Positions 42,871-51,021 of a DNA stretch of 64,000 bases are shown one piece after another (position 1 is the first letter of the stretch; each line of letters starts with the position of its first letter). Under the pieces are notes generated by a model. The model searched no databases and was not told the DNA's origin. It saw nothing but the letters and a program-made list of their open reading frames with translations. Source of the stretch: Bog-756 sp963699105 (lineage in GTDB: Bacteria > Actinomycetota > Acidimicrobiia > Acidimicrobiales > RAAP-2); contig CAVOTI010000003.1 of assembly GCA_963699105.1 (NCBI GenBank), positions 558,001 to 622,000 of the forward strand, in the 5' to 3' direction. Position numbers and translations under genes: made by a program.

Positions 42871-45296
42871 GTGCGCCGCCGGACACCGGTTCGAGCGCCG
42901 ATACCGTCGACGAATGGGTTCTCCGGTATGACGGGTTCGATCCGGCCTCGGAACGACTGCGCGAAGCGCTGTGCACCCTCGGGAACGGCTACTTCGCCAC
43001 CCGGGGTGCGGCTCCCGAGGCGACGGCCGACGAGACCCACTATCCCGGCACCTACGTAGCCGGTCTGTACAACCGGCGGACCAGCGAGATCGCCGAGAGG
43101 TCGGTCGAGAACGAGAGCATCGTCAACCTTCCCAACTGGCTGTGGCTCAGCTTCCGGATCGATGACGGCGACTGGTTCGATGTCGACGACGTCGAGATCC
43201 TCGACTACTGGCAGGAGTTGAACCTCCGTCAAGCCACCCTGACCCGATCGCTGCGCATGCGGGACGACGCCGGACGGGTGACCCGGGTCGAGCAACGCCG
43301 CTTCGTGAGTATGTCCGACCCGCACGTCGCCGGCCTGGAGACGACGTGGAGGGCCGAGAACTGGTCCGGCTCCCTCACCATCCGCTCAGGCATCGACGGA
43401 AGGATCTCCAACGCCGGAGTGGCCCGTTACGATCTCTTCGACGAGAAACATCTGGTCGATGTCAGTACTCGCACGATCGACGGAGCCGTGGCTCTGACCG
43501 CCCGCACCACCCAGTCGGCGGCGTACATCGCCGAAGTGGCCAGAACCCGGATCGTGCGAGGTGGGAGGCAGGTCCTCCCTCAGCTCGAGGTGATCGAGGA
43601 GCCCGGCTTCATCGCCCACCAGATGTCGGTCGAGGTCGAGCCCCTGGAGTCGATCACCATCGAGAAGATCGTCAACCTGTTCACCTCGAAAGATCGCTCG
43701 GTCAGCGATCCGCTGACCGAGGCTTGCTCGTGGAGCGGCCGCCGGAGCACCTTCACCGTGCTCCTCGAGGCCCACGTCCGCGAATGGGACGATCTGTGGA
43801 AGCGCTTCTCGCTCGAGGTGGAGGGCGACGGCAGCAAGACGCGATTGGCCCTGCACCTCCACATCTTCCATCTGCTCCAGACGACGTCCCGCAACACCGT
43901 CGATCTCGACGTCGGCGTACCGGCCCGCGGCCTCCACGGTGAGGCCTACCGGGGTCACATCTTCTGGGACGAGCTGTTCATCTTCCCCTACCTCAACCTC
44001 CACTTGCCGGAACTGGTGCGATCCCTGCTCCTGTACCGGTACCGGCGACTACCCGAGGCCCGGTGGGCGGCTCGTGACGCCGGCTACCGCGGGGCCATGT
44101 TCCCCTGGCAGAGCGGCAGCAACGGGCGCGAGGAGGCACAGGTCATACACCTCAACCCCCTGTCCGGCCGTTGGATGCCCGACGCCTCCCACCTCCAGCG
44201 TCACATCAACGTGGCCATCGTCTACAACATCTGGCAGTTCTACCAGGTGACCGCCGACATCGACTTCATGGCCAACTACGGGGCGGAGATGATCTTCGAG
44301 ATCAGCCGGTTCTGGGCCAGCATGGCCCGATTCGATCCGGCCCTCGACCGCTACGAGATCGTGGGTGTGATGGGACCCGACGAGTATCACGACGGTTATG
44401 TCGGCGCCGAAGCACCGGGCCTGGCCAACAATGCCTATACCAACGTCATGGCTGTCTGGACCCTGTGTCGGGGGCTCGACTTGGTCGATCTCCTGCCCGA
44501 ACCCCGGAGAAGCGAACTGCTCGCTCGCTTGTCGCTCGACGAAAGTGAACTGGCCCATTGGGACGACGTCAGCCGGAAGATGCGGGTGGTGTTCCATGGT
44601 GACGGGGTCATAAGCCAATTCGAGGGTTACGAGGAACTGAAGGAGCTCAACTGGCTCGAGTACGAGGACCGATACGGCGACATCTCGCGGCTCGACCGCA
44701 TCTTGGAGGAAGAGGGCGACACGCCGAATGCCTACAAGGCATCCAAGCAGGCCGACGTGCTCATGCTGGCCTACCTGCTGTCGGGCGATGCGCTGGGCTC
44801 GATCTTCGAACGACTCGGGTATGCCGTCGAGACCGATGTGATGGACCGGTCGATCGACTACTACCTGCGCCGGACCTCGCACGGGTCGACGCTCAGCCGC
44901 GTGGTGCACAGTTGGGTACTGGCCCGCTTCGACCGGGAACGCTCATGGGAGTACTTCGAGGACGCTCTGCGAAGCGACCTGGACGACATCCAGGGCGGCA
45001 CCACCGGGGAGGGGATCCACCTGGGGGCCATGGCCGGCACGGTGGACGTGGTCCAGCGCTGCTATCTGGGCATCGAAACCCGCGACGACGTAATCTGGTT
45101 CGATCCCCAGCTTCCCCGCGAGGTGCGGAGCATCTCGCTCGACATCTGTTATCGCCGGCGCTGGATGAACCTGACGGTGGTCGACGGTAAGTTCACGGTG
45201 GAACTCTCGGACTGGGGCGAGGGAACGGTGTGCGTAGGCCTGAACGGTGAGGTGTTCGAACTCTCACCAGGGGACCGGCGCCAGCTGACGCTCTGA
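42867..45296 (+). CDS. GH65 family glycoside phosphorylase (maltose/trehalose/kojibiose type)
   Basis: Protein of 809 aa, full length for GH65. The N-terminal beta-sandwich holds LCTLGNGYFATRG and the (alpha/alpha)6 barrel carries the general acid Glu506 in GVMGPDEYHDGY, IFWDELFIFPYLN, KQADVLMLAYLL and the phosphate-site region TSHGSTLSRVVHSW. GH65 enzymes phosphorolyse alpha-linked disaccharides to beta-glucose-1-phosphate plus sugar. Which disaccharide is not evident. Coupled to the HAD mutase by a 4-bp overlap. Confidence 0.92.
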   Translation: MSAPPDTGSSADTVDEWVLRYDGFDPASERLREALCTLGNGYFATRGAAPEATADETHYPGTYVAGLYNRRTSEIAERSVENESIVNLPNWLWLSFRIDDGDWFDVDDVEILDYWQELNLRQATLTRSLRMRDDAGRVTRVEQRRFVSMSDPHVAGLETTWRAENWSGSLTIRSGIDGRISNAGVARYDLFDEKHLVDVSTRTIDGAVALTARTTQSAAYIAEVARTRIVRGGRQVLPQLEVIEEPGFIAHQMSVEVEPLESITIEKIVNLFTSKDRSVSDPLTEACSWSGRRSTFTVLLEAHVREWDDLWKRFSLEVEGDGSKTRLALHLHIFHLLQTTSRNTVDLDVGVPARGLHGEAYRGHIFWDELFIFPYLNLHLPELVRSLLLYRYRRLPEARWAARDAGYRGAMFPWQSGSNGREEAQVIHLNPLSGRWMPDASHLQRHINVAIVYNIWQFYQVTADIDFMANYGAEMIFEISRFWASMARFDPALDRYEIVGVMGPDEYHDGYVGAEAPGLANNAYTNVMAVWTLCRGLDLVDLLPEPRRSELLARLSLDESELAHWDDVSRKMRVVFHGDGVISQFEGYEELKELNWLEYEDRYGDISRLDRILEEEGDTPNAYKASKQADVLMLAYLLSGDALGSIFERLGYAVETDVMDRSIDYYLRRTSHGSTLSRVVHSWVLARFDRERSWEYFEDALRSDLDDIQGGTTGEGIHLGAMAGTVDVVQRCYLGIETRDDVIWFDPQLPREVRSISLDICYRRRWMNLTVVDGKFTVELSDWGEGTVCVGLNGEVFELSPGDRRQLTL

Positions 45297-45314
45297 CCGG
45301 TCGAGACGTCGGAG

Positions 45315-45521
45315 CTAGGCCGGACCCTGCCGGGTGGCGTCGCCGACCTTTGCCGCTTCGAGCAGGGACCGGATGGCCCTGAGCCGCTCACGGCGGGCTT
45401 CCAGGTTCCTCCGATACACCGGGTTGTCGGTGTCGGCGATCTCGCCGCTCATCTCGCCCAGCACCTCTCCCAATGTGTTGTCGAGCTCCTCTGCGAGCGG
45501 CTCCGATAGCTCCAACATCAT
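45315..45521 (-). CDS. Small helical protein (68 aa) with DosR-like promoter
   Basis: ATG 45519-45521 (tandem ATG ATG) with GGAGG about 7 nt upstream, ending TAG 45315-45317. Sequence features are an acidic helix, then EIADTDNPVYRRNLEARRERLRAI-type residues rich in Arg/Glu; the EIADTDNP-x-YRR segment occurs in small uncharacterised bacterial proteins, as I recall. No membrane segment. A DosR-like box lies 71 bp upstream, the same spacing as for the 53-aa gene. Function unknown. Confidence 0.78.
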   Translation of the reverse strand: MMLELSEPLAEELDNTLGEVLGEMSGEIADTDNPVYRRNLEARRERLRAIRSLLEAAKVGDATRQGPA

Positions 45522-45592
45522 CACTGAACCTCCGAGGGTGTCCGATTGGTATCTCCGGGCCTCATCATCCCCCATCCCGTGCCGGGTGCGTA

Positions 45593-45606
45593 GGGCCAAA
45601 GGTCCA
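45593..45606 (-). promoter_or_regulatory. DosR-like box upstream of 68-aa gene
   Basis: TGGACCTTTGGCCC on the minus strand, 71 bp before the 68-aa start and nearly identical to the site at 32642 (13 of 14). Confidence 0.72.
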
Positions 45607-45626
45607 TCAGGCCATTTCGTCCCCGG

Positions 45627-46448
45627 TCAGGCTGTGGCCTTGCGATAGAGGTTGAGCGATATCACGAAGAAGATCACCATGATGGCCGAACACCACGCCA
45701 CCGCCTGCCACAGGTCGTGGTAGAGCGGCCCGCCTTCGAACAGCGCCCGTACGGAGTCGATGACCACGGTGGCCGGCTGGTTCCGGGCGAAGGGCTGCAG
45801 CCAGCCGGGCATGGACTTGACCGGCACCAGCGCCGAGCTGGCGAAGAAGAGGACGAACATGGGGAGGATGGCGGCCATCTGAGCTGTCTGGGGGTCCTTC
45901 ACGGCCAGCCCCACAGAGGCATAGACCCAGGTGAAGGCATAGCCGAAGAAGATGATCAGGGCGATGCCGGCCGCGCAGGCCCCGATGCTGTTGTGGAACC
46001 GGAAGCCGACCAGGAGGCCGAGACCGATGATGAAGGCCAGGGCCAGCGCGCTGCGGCTGAGATCGGCCAGGGTCCGGCCGGCCAGAAAGGCCGAGCGGGC
46101 CATCGGAAGACTCCGGAAACGGTCGATCATGCCAGCCTGAAGGTCTTGGGCCAGGGCCAGCGCGGTGGTCATCCCCCCGATCAGTACCGCCTCCAAGAAG
46201 ATGCCGGGGACGATGTAGTCGACATAGTCGACACCGGGGATCTTGATGGATCCTCCGAGCACGTATCGGAACAACAACAGGATGATCGTGGGCTGGACGA
46301 TGGACATGAACAACAACTGCGGGGTGCGGACGATCCGCAGGAGGTTGCGAGTGGTGACACCTTTGATGTCGCGGAGGGCGAGCCGGGCAGTGAGCGGGGG
46401 AGACTGCTGCAGCAACCGTTGGGCGGCCAGGTCAGTCATGGCGGTCAT
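45627..46448 (-). CDS. ABC-2 type exporter permease (DrrB-like)
   Basis: Protein of 273 aa with six hydrophobic segments and the ABC-2 pattern: LRIVRTPQLLFMSIVQPTIILLLF at the first helix, PGIFLEAVLIGG, DRFRSLPMARSAFLAGR and SSALVPVKSMPGWLQPFARNQPATVV. This is the membrane part of DrrAB-like efflux systems. ATG 46446-46448 with GGAGGTGG upstream overlaps the ATPase stop (46432-46434), so the two are coupled. Confidence 0.9.
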   Translation of the reverse strand: MTAMTDLAAQRLLQQSPPLTARLALRDIKGVTTRNLLRIVRTPQLLFMSIVQPTIILLLFRYVLGGSIKIPGVDYVDYIVPGIFLEAVLIGGMTTALALAQDLQAGMIDRFRSLPMARSAFLAGRTLADLSRSALALAFIIGLGLLVGFRFHNSIGACAAGIALIIFFGYAFTWVYASVGLAVKDPQTAQMAAILPMFVLFFASSALVPVKSMPGWLQPFARNQPATVVIDSVRALFEGGPLYHDLWQAVAWCSAIMVIFFVISLNLYRKATA

Positions 46449-47604
46449 GGCTGCCACCTCCGGAGACATCGGGCTCCTCGGTCTTGTGCCCGGTGAGGGC
46501 CAGGAACACGTCATCGAGCGACGGACGCCTGATGCCCAGATCGTCGAGGGCGATGCCGTTGTCCTCCAGCGCCCGGCCGGCGGCGATGAGGGCGGTGGCG
46601 CCCCCGTTGATGGGAAGACTGACCTGTTTCAGATCCGGATCGAGGCGCGGCGGTACGCTCCCGAACTCAGCCACCAGACTGGCGGTGCGCTGGAGATCGG
46701 CCACCTCCGACACCCGGATCTCCAACACGTTGCCGCCCAGATGATCCTTGAGCTCGTCGGCTGTCCCCTGGGCCACGATGTGGCCGGTGTCGATGACGAT
46801 GATGCTGTCGGCCAAGTGCTCCGCTTCTTCCATGTACTGGGTGGTGAGCAGGACCGTGGTACCCCCGGTGACCAGATCTTCGATGAACCGCCACAGATCG
46901 TTCCTCGTCCGGGGGTCGAGCCCGGTCGTGGGTTCGTCGAGAAACAGCACGGGTGGCTGGCCGATGAGGCTGGCGGCCAGGTCGAGGCGGCGTCTCATGC
47001 CGCCCGAGTAGGTCTTGACCGGCTTGTCCCCGGCCTGGGCGAGGGTCATCCGCTCCAGGGCGGCCTGGGCCCGTTGCCGGTACTCCGACTTTTCCAGGTG
47101 GTAGAGAAGCCCGACGAGCTCGAGGTTCTCCCGGCCGGTGAGCAGCTCGTCCACCGTGGCGAACTGACCGGCCAGCCCGATCATCGATCGGATGGCCTTG
47201 GCCTCTTTCTGCACGTCGAACCCGGCAATCCGGGCCCGGCCTCCGTCCGGCTCGAGCAGGGTGGTCAGGACGCGGATGAGCGTCGTCTTGCCGGCGCCGT
47301 TCGGACCCAGGAGAGCCAGGACCTTTCCTGCTTCGACGGTGAAGGAGACGTTGTCGAGGGCCAGGGTGGTGCCGAACCGCTTGGTCACGCCGTCCACCTC
47401 GACGGCTGTCACCGTTGGGCGTTCGTCGACCTGCTCCGGGGAGGTCAGGGTTTCGGCCATGGCCCCGGGTCCGGAATCCGGCATCGGCGTCGGGCAATGA
47501 CCGTGGTGGTCACCGAGAGACCTGTCGTCACCGCCGGTTCGATCCTGTCGATCGTCAGCCGAACCGTCATCGGTCGTTCCTTCCGTGGTCTGCCCTGGGC
47601 CCAT
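46432..47604 (-). CDS. ABC exporter ATPase (DrrA-like)
   Basis: About 390 aa; Walker A GPNGAGKT, signature YSGGMRRRLDLA, Walker B VLFLDEPTTGLDP and a C-terminal DrrA-type domain. It partners the permease at 45627 to export a drug or lipid-like compound. Start uncertain: ATG 47604 adds a low-complexity Gly/Asp/His lead, while ATG 47484 or 47460 would begin close to the usual family start. The DosR-like box at 47652 lies 47 bp before the 47604 start. Confidence 0.85.
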   Translation of the reverse strand: MGPGQTTEGTTDDGSADDRQDRTGGDDRSLGDHHGHCPTPMPDSGPGAMAETLTSPEQVDERPTVTAVEVDGVTKRFGTTLALDNVSFTVEAGKVLALLGPNGAGKTTLIRVLTTLLEPDGGRARIAGFDVQKEAKAIRSMIGLAGQFATVDELLTGRENLELVGLLYHLEKSEYRQRAQAALERMTLAQAGDKPVKTYSGGMRRRLDLAASLIGQPPVLFLDEPTTGLDPRTRNDLWRFIEDLVTGGTTVLLTTQYMEEAEHLADSIIVIDTGHIVAQGTADELKDHLGGNVLEIRVSEVADLQRTASLVAEFGSVPPRLDPDLKQVSLPINGGATALIAAGRALEDNGIALDDLGIRRPSLDDVFLALTGHKTEEPDVSGGGSHDRHD

Positions 47605-47651
47605 CGATGCACCGTCCCCCCCATGCTGGCGACCCCGGGGCCATCCGGGTA

Positions 47652-47665
47652 GGGCCGAACGTCCC
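47652..47665 (-). promoter_or_regulatory. DosR-like box upstream of DrrAB-like exporter
   Basis: GGGACGTTCGGCCC on the minus strand, oriented towards the exporter genes. It fits the shared pattern except G at the sixth base. Confidence 0.62.
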
Positions 47666-47701
47666 GGATGGCCCCGGTTCTGGACCTGTCCCCACCGTCG
47701 G

Positions 47702-48373
47702 CTAGCCGTGGCCGGCGTCGAACCTGGCCCTGGCGGCCGAAGAGTCCTTCTCGTCGAGGAGCCGGTGGGAATAGATGTCGATCAGGGCCAGTGACACCAA
47801 CCGGTTACCCTCCGGTTCGAACATGTCGGTGCCCAACACCCGGGACACCTGGCCATGGAGCAGCGGAATGCCCACTTTCATCGCCGTGAGCAGTGCGGCC
47901 CGGACCCTCCGATCGATAGACGGTGGATCGGAGCGGGCCCGGTCGGCGGCGACCAGCCATTGCTCGGTGATGGTCACCATTTCGTCGAAGATCACATCGC
48001 CGGTGGCCGAGCCGTCGGCCAGGGCCCGGGTCACGTAACGGCCGACGCGCTGGGAAGTTGGCCGGGCAACGGCGGGACTGCCCGGATCTTCGATGACCTG
48101 GACGTTGAGGCGATGAAGCATTTCCAGCACGTAGTCGTCGCACACCTTGCGTAGGGCGTCCTTGGACCCATAGTGGTGTCGCACCAGCCCCGGGGACACG
48201 CCGGCGGTTTCGGCGATACGACGGATGGTGGCCCGTTCGTACCCTTCCTCGGCGAAATGCTGCAAGGCGGCTTCACGGATTCGGGCCCGGGCGGTGAGGT
48301 CCCCGAAGGCCACGGTGGCTTGGGGAGGAGGCTCGGCCACCCCGTCCGGGGATCGTTTCGGGTCGGGGGTCAT
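47702..48373 (-). CDS. TetR-family transcriptional regulator
   Basis: Protein of 223 aa with an N-terminal helix-turn-helix (RIREAALQHFAEEGYERATIRRIAETAGVSPGLVRHHY region, about 30-75) and an all-helical ligand domain. Its start overlaps the large ABC permease stop by ATGA, so it is the last gene of the exporter operon that begins at 50929. It probably represses that operon through the paired repeats at 50957-50991 and is released by the exported compound. Confidence 0.9.
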   Translation of the reverse strand: MTPDPKRSPDGVAEPPPQATVAFGDLTARARIREAALQHFAEEGYERATIRRIAETAGVSPGLVRHHYGSKDALRKVCDDYVLEMLHRLNVQVIEDPGSPAVARPTSQRVGRYVTRALADGSATGDVIFDEMVTITEQWLVAADRARSDPPSIDRRVRAALLTAMKVGIPLLHGQVSRVLGTDMFEPEGNRLVSLALIDIYSHRLLDEKDSSAARARFDAGHG

Positions 48374-50037
48374 TCGCCCTGCAGGTCCCGCCGCTGGAAC
48401 GCCCACCCACCGAGGAGGGCGCCGGCGCAACCGATGGCGGTCATGACCCCGTTGGCCTCCCAACGGGGCGGCACGGCCGGGGCGGAAGCCATCTGGTGGA
48501 ACACCGAAGTATCGAGGACCCAATGGTCGACGGTACCGACGCCGCCGACGATCACCACCAGCAGGGACCAACCCAGCACCGTGTAGACGACCACCGACAC
48601 CCACCGGGGCCGTAACCCGAAGACCAACACCCCGATGCCGGTGATGGCGAGGGCCGGTGGCACCAGGTTCAGGCCCGCCTCCAACAGGGCGACGAAGTTC
48701 ACGCCGGCGTGCTGGGTGGCGGCCCCGAGCCAGGCGGACACTCCCGCCACCGTACCGCTGACCAGCAGGACCACCACGGCGACCAGGAGCCGACCGCCGA
48801 GCCACGACGTCCGGGAGACGGGACCGACCAGGAGGTGATCGAGCCGGCCACCCGACTCCTCCGAACGGGCCGCCGTCAGCTGTCCGGCGCCGACCAGGGC
48901 CACCAGGACAGCCAGGACGAGAAAGCACACCCCGAGCACGGCTTCGGTGCCGCTACCCGGGGCGCCGAGCTTGGAGAACACCTTCCGGACCGATGACCCC
49001 GAGATCGTGCTCCCAGCCGATTTGGCCACCAACCCGTAGAGCAGTCCCGACAGGGCGATGGCCAGCCACCAGCCCAAGACCATCGGGCGCACCATCCGAA
49101 CGGCCAGACCGGTGGATCCCGACAGCAGCCGGAGATGGGGCGGGGCGGTGGAGCGGTCGGCCACGACGGCCGACCCCACGTCCCGCCGGCCGGCCAGACG
49201 GACGGCGGTCACGGCCACCACCGCCGTGAATCCGATGATCGGGAGCAGGGCCTGGGGCCGGGGGTCGGTCAACGGCCGGAGCTCCTCCACCCAACCGAGC
49301 GGCGACGCCCAGATCAGGCCGTGGAGACCTACTCCGGCATCGGCGACCAAGCGCACGGCGTAGGCGAGGCCGAGGAACACCGCGGCGTACGAAGCCGCCT
49401 GCCGGCGGGTGGGGGCGAGCTGGCTGGTCAACGCGCCCACGGCCAGAAACATGACGGCGGTGGCCACCAGGGCCAGGGCGAAGTACAGGGCGGGGCCGGC
49501 GGCAATGTCCACTTTCGAATCCAGGCCGGTGAGGGTGGTGATGAGGGCGGCCAGCACCCACAACACCAGGACTCCCGAGCCCAGACCGGCCAATGCCTGC
49601 ACGGCGGCTCCCCGGCCCGTGGTCTGGCCGGTCAGCAGAAGTTCCCACCGCCCGCTCTCCTCCTCCCCCCGCAGGAGCCTCGTGCTGGTGAGCAGGCCCC
49701 ACACGGCCCCGAGGATCATGAGGGTCATCGATATCTTGAACACTGTGAAACCGGCGACGGTCTGGAGGTGCGGGGCTGGTCCGAAGAGGGCGCGGGTGGC
49801 GTTGTTGGCGCCGTAGGCGGCAGCCAGGGCGTTCCGTTGGGCCTGGGTCTTGTAGATCGTGGTGTAGCTGACGGCGGACGAGGCGACGGCAATACCGAAG
49901 ATGTAGCCCCAGATGGCCCCGGAGCGGATGGCCTGGCGAGCAGTCCGGTCGGCAACCACGGTGCGAGGCGAACGTGGCACGGACGTCCGACGTCGGTGGC
50001 CGACGACGAGCTCAGGGGTCACGGGGATCCGTCTCAT
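48370..50037 (-). CDS. ABC exporter permease, large 12-TM type
   Basis: Protein of 555 aa with about twelve hydrophobic segments in two similar halves, each with an E(E)SGR(W/L) signature (RGEEESGRWELLLTG and ARSEESGGRLDHLLVGPVSR), a pattern of the polyketide/antibiotic exporter permeases of actinobacteria. It overlaps the ATPase gene by 26 bp and the TetR gene by 4 bp. Function: efflux together with the ATPase. Confidence 0.87.
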   Translation of the reverse strand: MRRIPVTPELVVGHRRRTSVPRSPRTVVADRTARQAIRSGAIWGYIFGIAVASSAVSYTTIYKTQAQRNALAAAYGANNATRALFGPAPHLQTVAGFTVFKISMTLMILGAVWGLLTSTRLLRGEEESGRWELLLTGQTTGRGAAVQALAGLGSGVLVLWVLAALITTLTGLDSKVDIAAGPALYFALALVATAVMFLAVGALTSQLAPTRRQAASYAAVFLGLAYAVRLVADAGVGLHGLIWASPLGWVEELRPLTDPRPQALLPIIGFTAVVAVTAVRLAGRRDVGSAVVADRSTAPPHLRLLSGSTGLAVRMVRPMVLGWWLAIALSGLLYGLVAKSAGSTISGSSVRKVFSKLGAPGSGTEAVLGVCFLVLAVLVALVGAGQLTAARSEESGGRLDHLLVGPVSRTSWLGGRLLVAVVVLLVSGTVAGVSAWLGAATQHAGVNFVALLEAGLNLVPPALAITGIGVLVFGLRPRWVSVVVYTVLGWSLLVVIVGGVGTVDHWVLDTSVFHQMASAPAVPPRWEANGVMTAIGCAGALLGGWAFQRRDLQGE

Positions 50038-50929
50038 CGGGTCGGCCGTGGTCGCCGTACTGAGCGAGGAAGAGCTCCTCGAGGGACGGTTCCCGGCTCA
50101 CCAGGCGGGTGACGCCGGCGCCGGCCAGGATCTTCAACAACGGCTCGACCGATCCCCGGACGTGACAGCGCACCACTGCGCCCTCGGCCTCCACCGAGGT
50201 CACTCCGGGCACGTCGGACAGGTCGGGTATCGCACCGTCGAACGTTGCTTCGATGGTCAGGGCGCTCAGATGTCGCATCTGGGTCAGCGTGCCCATCTCC
50301 ACCAGCCTCCCGTTCCGGAGGATCCCCACCCGGTCACAGAGCGCCTCCACCTCGCTCATGATGTGAGACGAGAGAAAGACCGTCTGGCCGCGATCTCGCG
50401 CCTCACCGATGCAATGTCGAAACGCCTCCTCCATGAGCGGATCCAGCCCGCTGGTGGGTTCGTCGAGCAATAACAGGTCGGGACGGACCATCAACGCCCC
50501 GATGAGGATGACCTTCTGCCGGTTCCCCTTGGAGTAGGCACGGACCTTCTTGGTGGGGTCGAGATCGAACCGGTCGACCAGTTCGTCCCGGTAGCTCGTG
50601 TCCATGCGGCCGTGGATGCGGCCCAGCAGGTGGAGCGCCTCGGCGCCGGTCAACGACGGCCAGAGATTCGCCTCTCCGGCCACGAAGGCCAGGTGACGGT
50701 GGGCTTCGATGAGCTGTCCCTGACAGTCGAACCCGAAGATCGAGCCACGCCCCCGGGTGGGCCGGACGAGGCCCAACAACAGACGGATGGTGGTTGTCTT
50801 TCCGGCTCCGTTGGGACCCAAGAAGCCGACCACCTCGCCTGTGGCCACTTCGAGGTCCAGGTCGTCGAGGGCGACGACATCGTCGTAGCGCTTGGTCAGC
50901 CCCTCCGTCTGGATGGCCGTGGCCCCCAC
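50012..50929 (-). CDS. ABC exporter ATPase
   Basis: Protein of 305 aa: Walker A GPNGAGKTTT, a signature variant YSKGNRQKV (SKGNRQK in place of SGGQ, as in other antibiotic-exporter ATPases), Walker B LLLLDEPTSGLDP and the H-loop SSHIMSEV. GTG 50929 is favoured because GGGAGG is about 8 nt before it; GTG 50938 and 50935 lie too close. First gene of the ATPase-permease-TetR operon. Confidence 0.9.
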   Translation of the reverse strand: MGATAIQTEGLTKRYDDVVALDDLDLEVATGEVVGFLGPNGAGKTTTIRLLLGLVRPTRGRGSIFGFDCQGQLIEAHRHLAFVAGEANLWPSLTGAEALHLLGRIHGRMDTSYRDELVDRFDLDPTKKVRAYSKGNRQKVILIGALMVRPDLLLLDEPTSGLDPLMEEAFRHCIGEARDRGQTVFLSSHIMSEVEALCDRVGILRNGRLVEMGTLTQMRHLSALTIEATFDGAIPDLSDVPGVTSVEAEGAVVRCHVRGSVEPLLKILAGAGVTRLVSREPSLEELFLAQYGDHGRPDETDPRDP

Positions 50930-50956
50930 CCGCACCACCTCCCGTCAGCCGACAAA

Positions 50957-50991
50957 ACTATACGTATGTATTGTCGACTATACCTCTGTAT
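50957..50991. promoter_or_regulatory. Paired operator-like repeats upstream of TetR-controlled exporter operon
   Basis: Two 15-bp direct copies, ACTATACGTATGTAT (50957-50971) and ACTATACCTCTGTAT (50977-50991), agree at 13 of 15 positions and are offset by 20 bp, about two helical turns. The first contains the palindrome ATACGTAT. The tract is strikingly AT-rich against the background and supplies TATAGT-type -10 elements on the minus strand. Probably the binding region of the TetR encoded at the operon end. Confidence 0.65.
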
Positions 50992-51021
50992 CGCCCGGAG
51001 GTCCCGGAGGCAACCGCCGGA

